Source of the DNA: Azonexaceae bacterium s22
GTDB lineage: Bacteria; Pseudomonadota; Gammaproteobacteria; Burkholderiales; Rhodocyclaceae
Direction: 5' to 3'
NCBI GenBank assembly: GCA_016617495.1
Contig: WYCU01000004.1
Coordinates: 265,169 to 329,168 of the forward strand
Length of the DNA stretch: 64,000 nt
Shown: one piece after another, positions 1 through 11,709 of the stretch
How the letters are laid out: every line of letters starts with the position of its first letter
How positions within the stretch are numbered: position 1 is the first letter of the stretch
Translations under genes and position numbers: made by a program
Notes under the pieces: generated by a model
The model's database searches: none
Seen by the model: the letters and a program-made list of their open reading frames with translations, nothing else
Told to the model about the DNA's origin: nothing

Positions 1-78
1 ATCCACGGTATTGCTTCGCTCCGGCACTGGCGATTACCTGCTGGAGGAGCGCAGCTTTGGTGCCAACGGCCAACCGCT

Positions 79-2602
<2,524 letters not shown>

Positions 2603-2625
2603 GGTTTGAATTCACAAAGACGAAG

Positions 2626-2651
2626 AAAAAGTGCCGGGAAACCCGGCACTT
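2626..2651 (-). terminator. Rho-independent terminator after guaB and the small membrane ORF
   Basis: A perfect 10-bp stem (AAGTGCCGGG / CCCGGCACTT) with a 3-base loop is followed, on the minus strand, by a run of five T. It sits just past the stop of the 40-residue ORF and before guaA. Confidence 0.85.
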
Positions 2652-2652
2652 G

Positions 2653-2775
2653 TCATAAATCGAATTTACTTGCACCCATTCGATCGAAATAGAGCAGAAC
2701 CTGCGCAAAGGCGAAGACCGCCGCAATACCGGCGGATATCACAACGACCTTCAGCCAGACGGGCCATTTGCTCAT
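2653..2775 (-). CDS. Small single-pass membrane protein, 40 aa
   Basis: ATG at 2775 and TGA at 2653-2655 encode 40 residues starting MSKWPVWLKVVVISAGIA. The peptide has a basic start, one hydrophobic stretch (about residues 6-29) and a short polar tail. It begins 6 bp after the guaB stop and ends just before a strong terminator, so it is placed as the last gene of the guaB transcript. No strong Shine-Dalgarno is seen, consistent with coupling to guaB. I do not recognise the family. The evidence is position, hydrophobicity and flush fit with the terminator. Confidence 0.6.
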   Translation of the reverse strand: MSKWPVWLKVVVISAGIAAVFAFAQVLLYFDRMGASKFDL

Positions 2776-2781
2776 GCCGGA

Positions 2782-4781
<2,000 letters not shown>

Positions 4782-4844
4782 TTCGGCGGTAACTTGAAGA
4801 TTCGGCAACCGGTTGCAAAGCCGGTTGCGCGTTCAATCGACGGT

Positions 4845-5171
4845 TCAGGCTTCGGCCGTCTCGGCGTCGCCCGCACCTTTTTTCATGACCTTGCCTTCAG
4901 CAGCGCGTTGCTTCCGAACCTCCTTGGGGTCGGCAATCAGCGGACGATAAATCTCGATACGATCACGGTCACGCAGTAGCGTATCCAATTTCGAGAGTTT
5001 GGCGAAAACGCCGAATTTATTCTTCTTCAGGTCGATTTCCGGGTGCTTTTCAAGAATGCCGGAGCGTTCCAAGCCCTGCTGCAAGGTGGCGCCCGCTGGC
5101 AAACGAACCGGAATGAGAATTTGCTTGTCTGCCAGGGCGTAACAGACTTCAACCTTGATTTCGTCAGACAT
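4845..5171 (-). CDS. RnfH/RatB family ubiquitin-like protein
   Basis: 108 residues, UPF0125 (RnfH) family with a beta-grasp fold: [17 protein letters not shown]..., then PAGATLQQGLERSGI and the IEIYRPLIADPKEVRKQRA signature near the C-terminus. The start at 5171 overlaps the ratA stop by 8 bp, the usual ratA-ratB arrangement. The biochemical role is not established. A charged Lys/Glu/Ala tail follows the conserved block. Confidence 0.85.
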   Translation of the reverse strand: MSDEIKVEVCYALADKQILIPVRLPAGATLQQGLERSGILEKHPEIDLKKNKFGVFAKLSKLDTLLRDRDRIEIYRPLIADPKEVRKQRAAEGKVMKKGAGDAETAEA

Positions 5172-5607
5172 GGCGAGTTCCTTGGGTTTGCGCGGCCCGA
5201 CGCACGAAAGCGTCGACGAAGGTGTTGGCGATGTGACTGAACACCGGGCCGATGATTTTTTCGAACATCTTGCTCGAAAATTCATAGTGAAGGCGAAATT
5301 CGATCTTGCAGGCATTTTCGGCCAGCGCCTTGAAGTGCCACGAGCCTTCCAGGCGACGGAACGGCCCGTCGACGAGGCGGATGATCATGGAACGCGGGAA
5401 TTCCTTGTCGTTCTCGGTGGTAAAGGCGGATTTCACACTGTGATAGTTGATATGCAGTGTCGCCACCGTTTTGCTTGCATCGCGGAACTCTACCTCGGTC
5501 TTGCTGCACCAGGGCAGGAAGGCCGGGTAATCCTCGCAACGATCCACCAGTTCGAACATTCGTTCTGCAGATTGTTCGATCAATACCGATTTTTCGACCA
5601 GCGCCAT
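5164..5607 (-). CDS. ratA: RatA / COQ10-like START-domain protein
   Basis: 147 residues with the polyketide cyclase/START fold of the RatA-COQ10 family: [21 protein letters not shown], then DYPAFLPWC and a C-terminal FVRRA helix. E. coli RatA was reported to block 70S assembly, while COQ10 relatives bind ubiquinone; which applies here is unknown. I chose the start at 5607, just inside a longer open frame. Divergent from smpB, a common bacterial neighbourhood. Confidence 0.88.
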   Translation of the reverse strand: MALVEKSVLIEQSAERMFELVDRCEDYPAFLPWCSKTEVEFRDASKTVATLHINYHSVKSAFTTENDKEFPRSMIIRLVDGPFRRLEGSWHFKALAENACKIEFRLHYEFSSKMFEKIIGPVFSHIANTFVDAFVRRAAQTQGTRHV

Positions 5608-5666
5608 GCCGCGGTGCAACCCTCGAATCCTGTAGAATGCGCGATTTTAAAGGATCGTCCGGCAGC

Positions 5667-6116
5667 ATGAGCATTACGGTCAACAAAAAAGCCTTTCACG
5701 ACTACGCCATCGAAGAAAAATACGAGGCGGGTATGGCCCTGCAAGGCTGGGAGGTCAAGGCAATCCGCGCCGGACGGATGAACCTCAAGGAATCCTACGT
5801 CATTATCAAAAATGGCGAGATCTGGCTGATCGGCATGCACATCACGCCGTTGTCGACCGCGTCCACCCACATCAATCCCGATCCGGTACGAACCCGCAAA
5901 CTGCTGCTGCATGCCCGGGAAATCGGCAAGCTGATCGGCAAGGTTGAACGTGCCGGCTACACCTTGGTGCCGCTCGATCTGCATTACGTTCGCGGACGGA
6001 TCAAGCTAGACATCGGTTTGGCCAAAGGCAAAAAGCAGCACGACAAGCGCGCCGACGAACAAGAAAAGAGTGCCAAGCGCGAAGTTCAGCGCGCCATGAA
6101 AGAGCGTTTGCGCTGA
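5667..6116 (+). CDS. smpB: SsrA-binding protein SmpB
   Basis: 149 residues. Conserved SmpB blocks include [25 protein letters not shown], of which the last part is the tmRNA-binding core. GKKQHDKR starts the basic tail that enters the decoding channel. It works with tmRNA in trans-translation to rescue stalled ribosomes. The start [10 protein letters not shown] at 5667 fits the family. The TRIC-type gene begins 2 bp after its stop. Confidence 0.95.
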   Translation: MSITVNKKAFHDYAIEEKYEAGMALQGWEVKAIRAGRMNLKESYVIIKNGEIWLIGMHITPLSTASTHINPDPVRTRKLLLHAREIGKLIGKVERAGYTLVPLDLHYVRGRIKLDIGLAKGKKQHDKRADEQEKSAKREVQRAMKERLR

Positions 6117-6117
6117 A

Positions 6118-6744
6118 GTGAGCGTCGATACCCTGCTCTATTGGGTTGGCATGGCCGCAGTCGCGGTCAACGCGGTCACCGGGGTGCTCGATGCCGGGCG
6201 CAAGCAGATGGATCTGATTGGCGCCCTGCTTGTTGCGGTGGCCACCGCGCTCGGCGGCGGCACGGTGCGCGATTTGCTGCTCGATCGCAATGTCTTTTGG
6301 GTCGTGGACCAAACCTATCTCATTGTGGCTGTGGCAGGCGGCTTGCTGACCTTTTTCATTGCACGCACCCTCCCCTTGCCGCCCCGTCTTTTCCTTATCC
6401 CGGATGCCATCGGGCTGGCGCTGTTCACCGTGGTGGGCACCCAATTGGCCGTGCAATGGCATGTGCCCTGGCTGGCCGCCAGTTTGATGGGCGTCATTAC
6501 CGGCGTGGTGGGCGGCGTGCTGCGCGACATCCTGTGTAACGATGTCCCCTTGGTCTTCCTCAAAGGCGAGCTGTATGCCACGGCCGCATGGTTAGGCGCA
6601 TTGCTTTTGATTGTGCTTCAGGCCCTGAATGTATCGCCGGTTGCGTCGGCCTGGGCGGCGATGAGTTTCATTTTTGCGCTGCGCTTGTTGGCCATTCGCT
6701 TCCGGATCACCTTGCCCGCCTTCAGGCAACGCACCGAAGATTGA
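6118..6744 (+). CDS. TRIC-type (UPF0126) membrane channel protein
   Basis: 208 residues, about seven transmembrane helices, made of two homologous halves, each with a Gly-rich loop (GGGTVRDLLL near residue 47 and GGVLRDILC near residue 137). These are the hallmark of the YicG/TRIC trimeric cation channel family of the inner membrane. A GTG start at 6118 is used, directly after smpB. The physiological ion is not known from sequence. Confidence 0.85.
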   Translation: MSVDTLLYWVGMAAVAVNAVTGVLDAGRKQMDLIGALLVAVATALGGGTVRDLLLDRNVFWVVDQTYLIVAVAGGLLTFFIARTLPLPPRLFLIPDAIGLALFTVVGTQLAVQWHVPWLAASLMGVITGVVGGVLRDILCNDVPLVFLKGELYATAAWLGALLLIVLQALNVSPVASAWAAMSFIFALRLLAIRFRITLPAFRQRTED

Positions 6745-6760
6745 ACCGCTACACCGATCA

Positions 6761-7381
6761 TCATTCCGCCAGTAGCGTGCGCAAATCCGCTGCTATATCC
6801 GAAACGCTGGCGGTATCGGCCACATAGAGCCGCAAGCGGCCTTGTGTGTCGAAGACATATGCGCCAGTGGAATGATCGATCAGGTAACCGGCGCCGCTGT
6901 CGACCTGCTTTCGACTGCTGACGACGCGGAATTCCTTGATCGCTGCCTGCGTTTCCTGTTCGTCCCCCCGCAACCCGATGAATCCAGGGTGAAACCAGGG
7001 GACGAAGTCGCTCAGGCGCGCCGCATCGTCACGATCCGGGTCCAGCGTGATGAACAACACCTGAACCCGTGCGGATGCTTCGCCCAGTTGCTTCATGACA
7101 TCTGCCAGGCGCGCCAGCATGGTCGGGCAAATGTCCGGGCAAGTCGTATAGCCAAAGAATACGACCACCGCTTTGCCACGATAGTCGGCGAGCGTACGCC
7201 GTTGGCCGTGGTGATCCTGCAAGGCAAAGTCGCGTCCGAAATTCGCCCCGCTCAAATCTGTATTGCGGAATTGAGGCGTCGCAGGTTGGCATGCCGCCAG
7301 CCAAAGCAAAGGCGCAGCCAGGATGAGGCGCCGCAAGCGCAGTTGGGATGGGATTGTGCGATTGGAAGTCACGTTGGCCAT
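6761..7381 (-). CDS. SCO1/SenC family copper chaperone lipoprotein
   Basis: 206 residues from the start MANVTSNRTIP. The N-terminus has a basic segment, a hydrophobic stretch and a lipobox (LAAC), predicting a lipoprotein. The thioredoxin-like domain has FFGYTTCPDICPTML, with the CxxxC copper site, and a distal His in YLIDHST. Family members deliver copper to the CuA site of cytochrome c oxidase or act as thiol reductases. Stands alone, convergent with the TRIC gene and downstream of tRNA-Asp with a terminator between. Confidence 0.9.
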   Translation of the reverse strand: MANVTSNRTIPSQLRLRRLILAAPLLWLAACQPATPQFRNTDLSGANFGRDFALQDHHGQRRTLADYRGKAVVVFFGYTTCPDICPTMLARLADVMKQLGEASARVQVLFITLDPDRDDAARLSDFVPWFHPGFIGLRGDEQETQAAIKEFRVVSSRKQVDSGAGYLIDHSTGAYVFDTQGRLRLYVADTASVSDIAADLRTLLAE

Positions 7382-7433
7382 TCTGCGCCGGACACCGAAA
7401 AATGGCCAAGCCCAGCGTTGCTGCGTGACGCCA

Positions 7434-7468
7434 AAAACAAAAAACCCTTCCGGATTTCTCGGGAAGGG
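7434..7468 (-). terminator. Terminator of the tRNA-Asp transcript
   Basis: On the minus strand, stem CCCTTCC/GGAAGGG with a 10-base loop is followed by a T-rich run (TTTTTTGTTTTT). It lies 12 bp past the tRNA 3' end. Confidence 0.8.
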
Positions 7469-7480
7469 CATTGTGCGTTC

Positions 7481-7557
7481 TGGCGGAGTGGACGGGACTC
7501 GAACCCGCGACCCCCGGCGTGACAGGCCGGTATTCTAACCGACTGAACTACCACTCC
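7481..7557 (-). tRNA. tRNA-Asp (anticodon GTC)
   Basis: 77 nt with encoded CCA. The 5' acceptor strand GGAGTGG pairs with CCACTCC. The D-arm is GTTCAGTCGGTTAGAAT. The anticodon stem CCGGC/GCCGG holds loop CTGTCAC with anticodon GTC, and the T-arm contains TTCGAGT. All stems close without mismatch. A possible -10 box (TATTAT on the minus strand, 7603-7608) lies about 46 bp upstream, leaving a short leader. Confidence 0.97.
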
Positions 7558-7695
7558 GCGTCGGGCAATCCGGAGCGATCCCGGTTGCTAAGAACGGCGC
7601 GCATAATAGCACAGCGTTTCCGATTCGCCAGCATTTATTGCCACTTCCGCCTAAAATTCCTCGCCTTCCCGCTTGGCCCCCTCAGGTAGCCCACC

Positions 7696-9312
7696 ATGAT
7701 CGATATCGGAACCTTGAATTACCAGTGGTCGCAGTCCCTGATTGGCGGGCTGGCGGCTGCCGGAGTGCGCCATGCCGTCATTTCCCCGGGGTCGCGTTCC
7801 ACGCCGCTCGCGTTGGCTGCGCTTCGCGAGCCCGGATTGCAATGCCACATGGTGATCGACGAGCGTTGCGCGGCATTCTTTGCGTTGGGCATCGCCAAAG
7901 CCAGCAATCATCCGGCGCTCGTGATAGCGACTTCGGGCAGCGCCCCGGCCAACTGGCTTCCGGCCGTCATTGAGGCTAGCGAAAGTGGCGTCCCGATCAT
8001 TCTGCTTTCGGCAGATCGTCCTCCCGAGTTGCACGGTTGCGGTGCCAACCAGACCATCGAACAACGTCAATTGTTCGCCGGGCACTTGCGCGGATATCAT
8101 GAAGTGGGCGTGCCCTACCCCGATTTTGAATCGAATGCCTTGCTTGCCCTGGCTGCCCGCGCAGCGGAACAGGCCCGGTGGCCCGATTCCGGCCCGGTGC
8201 ATTTGAATCAAGCGTTTCGCGAACCCTTGTTACCCGAAATTGAAACGATTCGGCCGAATATTCCAGCGCTTAACATTGGCCGGCCAATGCTGATGCCAGT
8301 GCCGGGTGACATTGCGGCGCTCCGGGCGGCGATTTCCGGCCGGCCGGGCACCATCGTCTGTGGCGCGCTGCCCTATCAGCCGGAATTGGCAGAAGCCATT
8401 GCGCAATTGGCGGAACAGCTTCAGTGCCCGGTGTTGGCCGAACCGTTGTCCAATCTGCGCTTTGGCGCGCATGATCGGCATCGTATGGTCGTGAGGTACG
8501 AAGATTGGTTGGGCGATGACGCCTTTGTCGACGCTCATCCGGGCGAGTGGATGCTTCGCCTGGGCGCAACCCCCGTGACGCGCAAACTGCAGGCTTTTAC
8601 CGCCCGGCCACGGGCGGTGACGGCGTGGATCGACCCTCGCCCCATCTGGCGCGATCCCGCTCATGTGTTGACGCATCTCCTGCGCGCCGATCCGCTTGCA
8701 GCTTGCCGTGGCTTGCTGGATGCGGCGCCTTGTGCCTGCCCCGCGGAGTGGTTCGAGGTCTTTGCCAAGGCCGAGGCGTACGCCGCAACGCAGCGCGCAG
8801 CCAACGCCTCGCCGCTATCGGCATTGATCGCGGCATTGCAGCCGGGTACTGCGCTTTTTGTCGGCAACTCGCTGGTCATTCGGCAGCTCGATGCGCAGTC
8901 CGGAACAGATGCCAAAGCGCTTCAAATTTACGGCAATCGCGGTGCCAGCGGCATTGATGGCAACGTATCCACGGCCTTGGGTATCGCTGCCGAATCCGGC
9001 GCTGTTGTCGCAATCGTTGGCGACCTCACGCTGCAGCATGATCTCGGCGGACTGGCGTTGGCGCAAGGTCGAAATGCCGTGATTGTCGCGGTCAACAACC
9101 GTGGCGGGGGTATTTTCGAGTACTTGCCCCAGCGCACCCTGCCGGAGTTCGAGCGAGGATGGAAAACGCCGCAGGACATCGATTTCTCGCACGCCGCAGC
9201 CACGTTCGGGCTGGCCTATCACCACACCCGTACACCCGAGACGCTGGCGACCACGGTGGCGCATGCCCAAATGGCCGGTGGGCCGCATCTGGTCGAGCTG
9301 GAAATGGCTTGA
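7696..9312 (+). CDS. menD: MenD-type 2-succinyl-5-enolpyruvyl-6-hydroxy-3-cyclohexene-1-carboxylate synthase
   Basis: 538 residues, a ThDP enzyme of the MenD family. The N-terminal Pyr domain has VISPGSRSTPLALAAL and a catalytic-type Glu in the IDERCAAFFALG motif. The C-terminal PP domain has YGNRGASGIDGNVST and the ThDP/Mg motif GDLTLQHD...NNRGGGIF. It would join isochorismate and 2-oxoglutarate in menaquinone synthesis. The loop usually reading GNSMPVRD is GNSLVIRQ here. No other men gene lies in the window, so the quinone pathway is unproven. A 14/15 match to the dispersed repeat lies at 9082-9096 within the VIVAVNN codons. Confidence 0.85.
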   Translation: MIDIGTLNYQWSQSLIGGLAAAGVRHAVISPGSRSTPLALAALREPGLQCHMVIDERCAAFFALGIAKASNHPALVIATSGSAPANWLPAVIEASESGVPIILLSADRPPELHGCGANQTIEQRQLFAGHLRGYHEVGVPYPDFESNALLALAARAAEQARWPDSGPVHLNQAFREPLLPEIETIRPNIPALNIGRPMLMPVPGDIAALRAAISGRPGTIVCGALPYQPELAEAIAQLAEQLQCPVLAEPLSNLRFGAHDRHRMVVRYEDWLGDDAFVDAHPGEWMLRLGATPVTRKLQAFTARPRAVTAWIDPRPIWRDPAHVLTHLLRADPLAACRGLLDAAPCACPAEWFEVFAKAEAYAATQRAANASPLSALIAALQPGTALFVGNSLVIRQLDAQSGTDAKALQIYGNRGASGIDGNVSTALGIAAESGAVVAIVGDLTLQHDLGGLALAQGRNAVIVAVNNRGGGIFEYLPQRTLPEFERGWKTPQDIDFSHAAATFGLAYHHTRTPETLATTVAHAQMAGGPHLVELEMA

Positions 9313-9330
9313 GTCCGTATCGAAGGTAAA

Positions 9331-10191
9331 ATGCCGCCGATGAAACCTGCCTCTTGCAACAACAATCCCGGCCAGGATTCCCCGCTGGGAAAAGTCACCG
9401 AATATTGCAGCCACTACGCGCCGCAACTGCTCTTTCCGATTTCGCGGCAAATCAAGCGCGACGAAATCGGAATAAACGGCAGTGCCTTGCCCTTTCTCGG
9501 CGAGGATCTCTGGAATGCTTTTGAGCTGTCCTGGCTTAATCCCAAGGGCAAACCGGTGGTGGCGGTCGGGCAGTTTCATATCCCGGCCGACAGCCCCAAT
9601 CTCATCGAATCCAAATCGTTCAAGCTTTACCTCAACTCGCTCAACCAGACCGTTTTCGAGGACACCGCATCGGTCATCGCCACCTTGAGCAAGGACCTTT
9701 CGGAAGCCGCCGGCAGGGCCATCCGCGTAACCATCGAGCCGCTTTCGAGCCAACCCACGGCCGCCATCGGTACGCCCCAAGGCATCCTGCTGGACGATCT
9801 GGATATCGATTGCACCCAGTACCAACCTGCCCCGGAGTACCTGCATGCCGACCCATCCGGCGCCGAAGTCGAAGAAACGCTTTACTCCCACCTCCTGAAA
9901 TCCAACTGCCTGGTGACCGGGCAGCCAGACTGGGCGATGCTGGTCATTCGATACCGTGGGCGCCCCATCGAGCGTGCCGGGCTGCTGCGCTATATCGTTT
10001 CATTCCGTAACCACAACGAATTCCACGAACAGTGCGTGGAGCGCATCTTTACCGATATCCAGCGCCGCTGCGCGCCCGCGGCACTTGCCGTACATGCCCG
10101 TTACACCCGGCGCGGCGGTCTGGACATCAACCCGTTCCGGACCACCGGCGAGTTTCCTGCGCCGGACAACAGGCGTGAAATCCGGCAGTAA
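9331..10191 (+). CDS. queF: NADPH-dependent 7-cyano-7-deazaguanine reductase (long QueF)
   Basis: 286 residues, the two-domain (YqcD-type) QueF. The N-terminal half has the substrate motif ESKSFKLYLNS; the C-terminal half has SNCLVTGQPDWA with the Cys that forms the thioimide, and ends with HARYTRRGGLDINPFR. It reduces preQ0 to preQ1 in queuosine synthesis. Eighteen bp after menD, probably cotranscribed. The start may be 9331 or the ATG at 9340. The mutS start relic begins 33 bp after its stop. Confidence 0.93.
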   Translation: MPPMKPASCNNNPGQDSPLGKVTEYCSHYAPQLLFPISRQIKRDEIGINGSALPFLGEDLWNAFELSWLNPKGKPVVAVGQFHIPADSPNLIESKSFKLYLNSLNQTVFEDTASVIATLSKDLSEAAGRAIRVTIEPLSSQPTAAIGTPQGILLDDLDIDCTQYQPAPEYLHADPSGAEVEETLYSHLLKSNCLVTGQPDWAMLVIRYRGRPIERAGLLRYIVSFRNHNEFHEQCVERIFTDIQRRCAPAALAVHARYTRRGGLDINPFRTTGEFPAPDNRREIRQ

Positions 10192-10224
10192 GCCGCCGTT
10201 CCATCCGACCATTACGTGATCTCC

Positions 10225-10314
10225 ATGTCTGCATCCACCCCGGACTTATCCAAACACACCCCGATGATGCGCCAGCACCTACCGGCAACTTTTAATCCAT
10301 TACAAATCAGATAG
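10225..10314 (+). pseudogene. mutS: Relic of the original mutS 5' end
   Basis: ATG at 10225 opens a 29-codon frame beginning MSASTPDLSKHTPMMRQHL and ending in TAG. The first 19 residues are the usual N-terminus of betaproteobacterial MutS. The intact mutS 20.7 kb away has the matching [11 protein letters not shown]. After codon 19 the homology stops and island sequence follows (PATFNPLQIR). I read this as the native mutS start cut off by island insertion; queF-mutS adjacency would be the ancestral order. Confidence 0.8.
10251..10280 (+). repeat. Left junction direct repeat (attL-like)
   Basis: 30 bp, identical at 23 of 30 positions to 30951-30980, exactly 20,700 bp away, and including the 8-mer ATGCGCCA. 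Both copies encode the KHTPxMRQxL segment of MutS in the same frame. Confidence 0.75.
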
Positions 10315-10463
10315 ATAGAACACAAAACAACAACTAGAAGCACACTGGGAAGCCATTGGGAATCCGTACAAAAGCGTAAGATTTCGGAATAGTTCGGAAA
10401 ATGGCGGCATTTGACGGAGCTCCGTGTGGGCCGCTCCCGTCCCTCCTGACTCTCTCGAACGTC

Positions 10464-10763
10464 TCAAATCTGCCCCTTCCGAATCGCAGCTTCCAGAGTT
10501 GAACCCCGTCTATTTTCTGCCAGCCAAGCGCGCAGATCTCCCAGCCTATAACGTACCGATTGATTGAATCCCTTCATGCCTGGAATGGCAGCCTGATGGT
10601 AGTCAGGACCTTTTCCGGAGTCGGTTGCGGCACGCATTCGCTCCATGGAACGGACTGATACCCGGAGAAACAAGGCAGCCTCTTTTGTTGTCAGCATCAC
10701 TTCATCTGATAGGTTTGCAATCCGGTCGGCAGCTTCGAGAGTTTCCCAATCGAGTGAGGTCAT
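10464..10763 (-). CDS. AlpA/excisionase-like helix-turn-helix protein
   Basis: 99 residues. The central segment MLTTKEAALFLRVSVRSMERMR followed by YRLGDLRAWL is the winged-helix DNA-binding pattern of AlpA/Xis-type proteins (MerR-like HTH_17). Such proteins act as recombination directionality factors or small regulators of integrated elements. It lies about 190 bp inside the left island junction, where an excisionase would be expected. No partner integrase is present. About 280 bp between it and the next gene hold no supported gene. Confidence 0.65.
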   Translation of the reverse strand: MTSLDWETLEAADRIANLSDEVMLTTKEAALFLRVSVRSMERMRAATDSGKGPDYHQAAIPGMKGFNQSVRYRLGDLRAWLAENRRGSTLEAAIRKGQI

Positions 10764-11044
10764 TTAGGTTGGCAGGTATTTGAATGCATTGCGGTCTATC
10801 GAGACCTGTTGCAACGGGATAGGAAAATCTCCCCATCCACGCTCGCATCAAGCTCGTTCTTACCCGACCAACCATACCCATTAACATGACATATGTGTAT
10901 ATGAACTTGCTGCCCTGGTTTTTTCCGAGTCGTTTCCCGGGTCTCGCGTAGAGAAAATCAAAGCGGATCACTCCAACATAGGCGAGCTATTGATTTACTT
11001 TGCTGATCGATTAACGTACGCCCATTGATACGGAAGAGGCTGAC

Positions 11045-11365
11045 GTGGAACAGATCGACAACAAATACCTTCCAAGCGATTGGCGCAGCCTTGAGATGCA
11101 TCGTCTGATTGCCACGAAGCTGGAAGCAGACCCGTCTCTGGTCGAACGAGCCCGCTCCAACATTTCCCGTTGGAAAAGTCAGCGCGGGGTGAGACCAGCC
11201 TACTCGGAATGGGAAGAGATCCTCTCGTCAGGGATGGATCGCATACTTCACGTGTTAACCAGTGAAGACCAGGCAAGTGCCAGATTGCGTTCGTCCACTC
11301 CCTTCACTGGCATTCTTTCTGATGCGGAACGCAAAATGATCTACGCCCGTTGGAGCAATGGATAA
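11045..11365 (+). CDS. Hypothetical protein, 106 aa
   Basis: GTG start with a good Shine-Dalgarno (GGAAGAGG). 106 residues, soluble and largely helical, with no signal or membrane segment. The pattern HRLIATKLEADPSLVERARSN...RW near the N-terminus and LSDAERKMIYARW at the end resembles a widespread family of about 100-residue island and toxin-antitoxin-associated proteins, but I cannot name its function. It stands alone on the plus strand between the AlpA-like gene and the methyltransferase. Confidence 0.55.
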   Translation: MEQIDNKYLPSDWRSLEMHRLIATKLEADPSLVERARSNISRWKSQRGVRPAYSEWEEILSSGMDRILHVLTSEDQASARLRSSTPFTGILSDAERKMIYARWSNG

Positions 11366-11709
11366 GCCATAGCAGGCTTGTTTAGGTCATCTACCCAATA
11401 GAGGGTTACATCTGGATAATCCAACATTGACAACTGTATATATTTACAGCAACATCACACCATCTTCCCGTTGGCATTTCTATCGCAATGGAAACCCAAG
11501 GCAATGACAACTGACGAAAGCAAACCAAGTCACCATCTTCGAGCAACTGTTCTAGACGCTGAAATGCCAGCAGAGTCGCCTTATTTCACCAGACAGGGTC
11601 GCAAAGAGATTAGAATCTGGGGTTTTATTTAGCAATCAGTGGCATTACGGTAGCATCAGCGGACCATTCTGCACGCCCGCGAAACGTGCCGAACAATCAA
11701 AAAAATCAT
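11366..11709 (+). promoter_or_regulatory. Methyltransferase upstream region with candidate promoter and operator
   Basis: No gene is supported here. A perfect -35 box TTGACA lies at 11427-11432, followed by a spacer that is an inverted repeat, CTGTA-TATATT-TACAG (11434-11449), then a weak -10 (CAACAT, 11450-11455). A repressor bound in the spacer could control the methyltransferase. The long distance to the start (over 230 bp) weakens the assignment. Confidence 0.35.

Noticed and set aside
5856-5866. Partial dispersed-element core (GTCGACCGCG) in smpB.
   Set aside because: Only 10 bases match, no A/T tracts follow, and the encoded STAST is ordinary for SmpB in this group.
10702-10971. 89-codon minus-strand frame overlapping the AlpA-like gene.
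   Set aside because: Overlaps a better gene, has no domain and no ribosome site.
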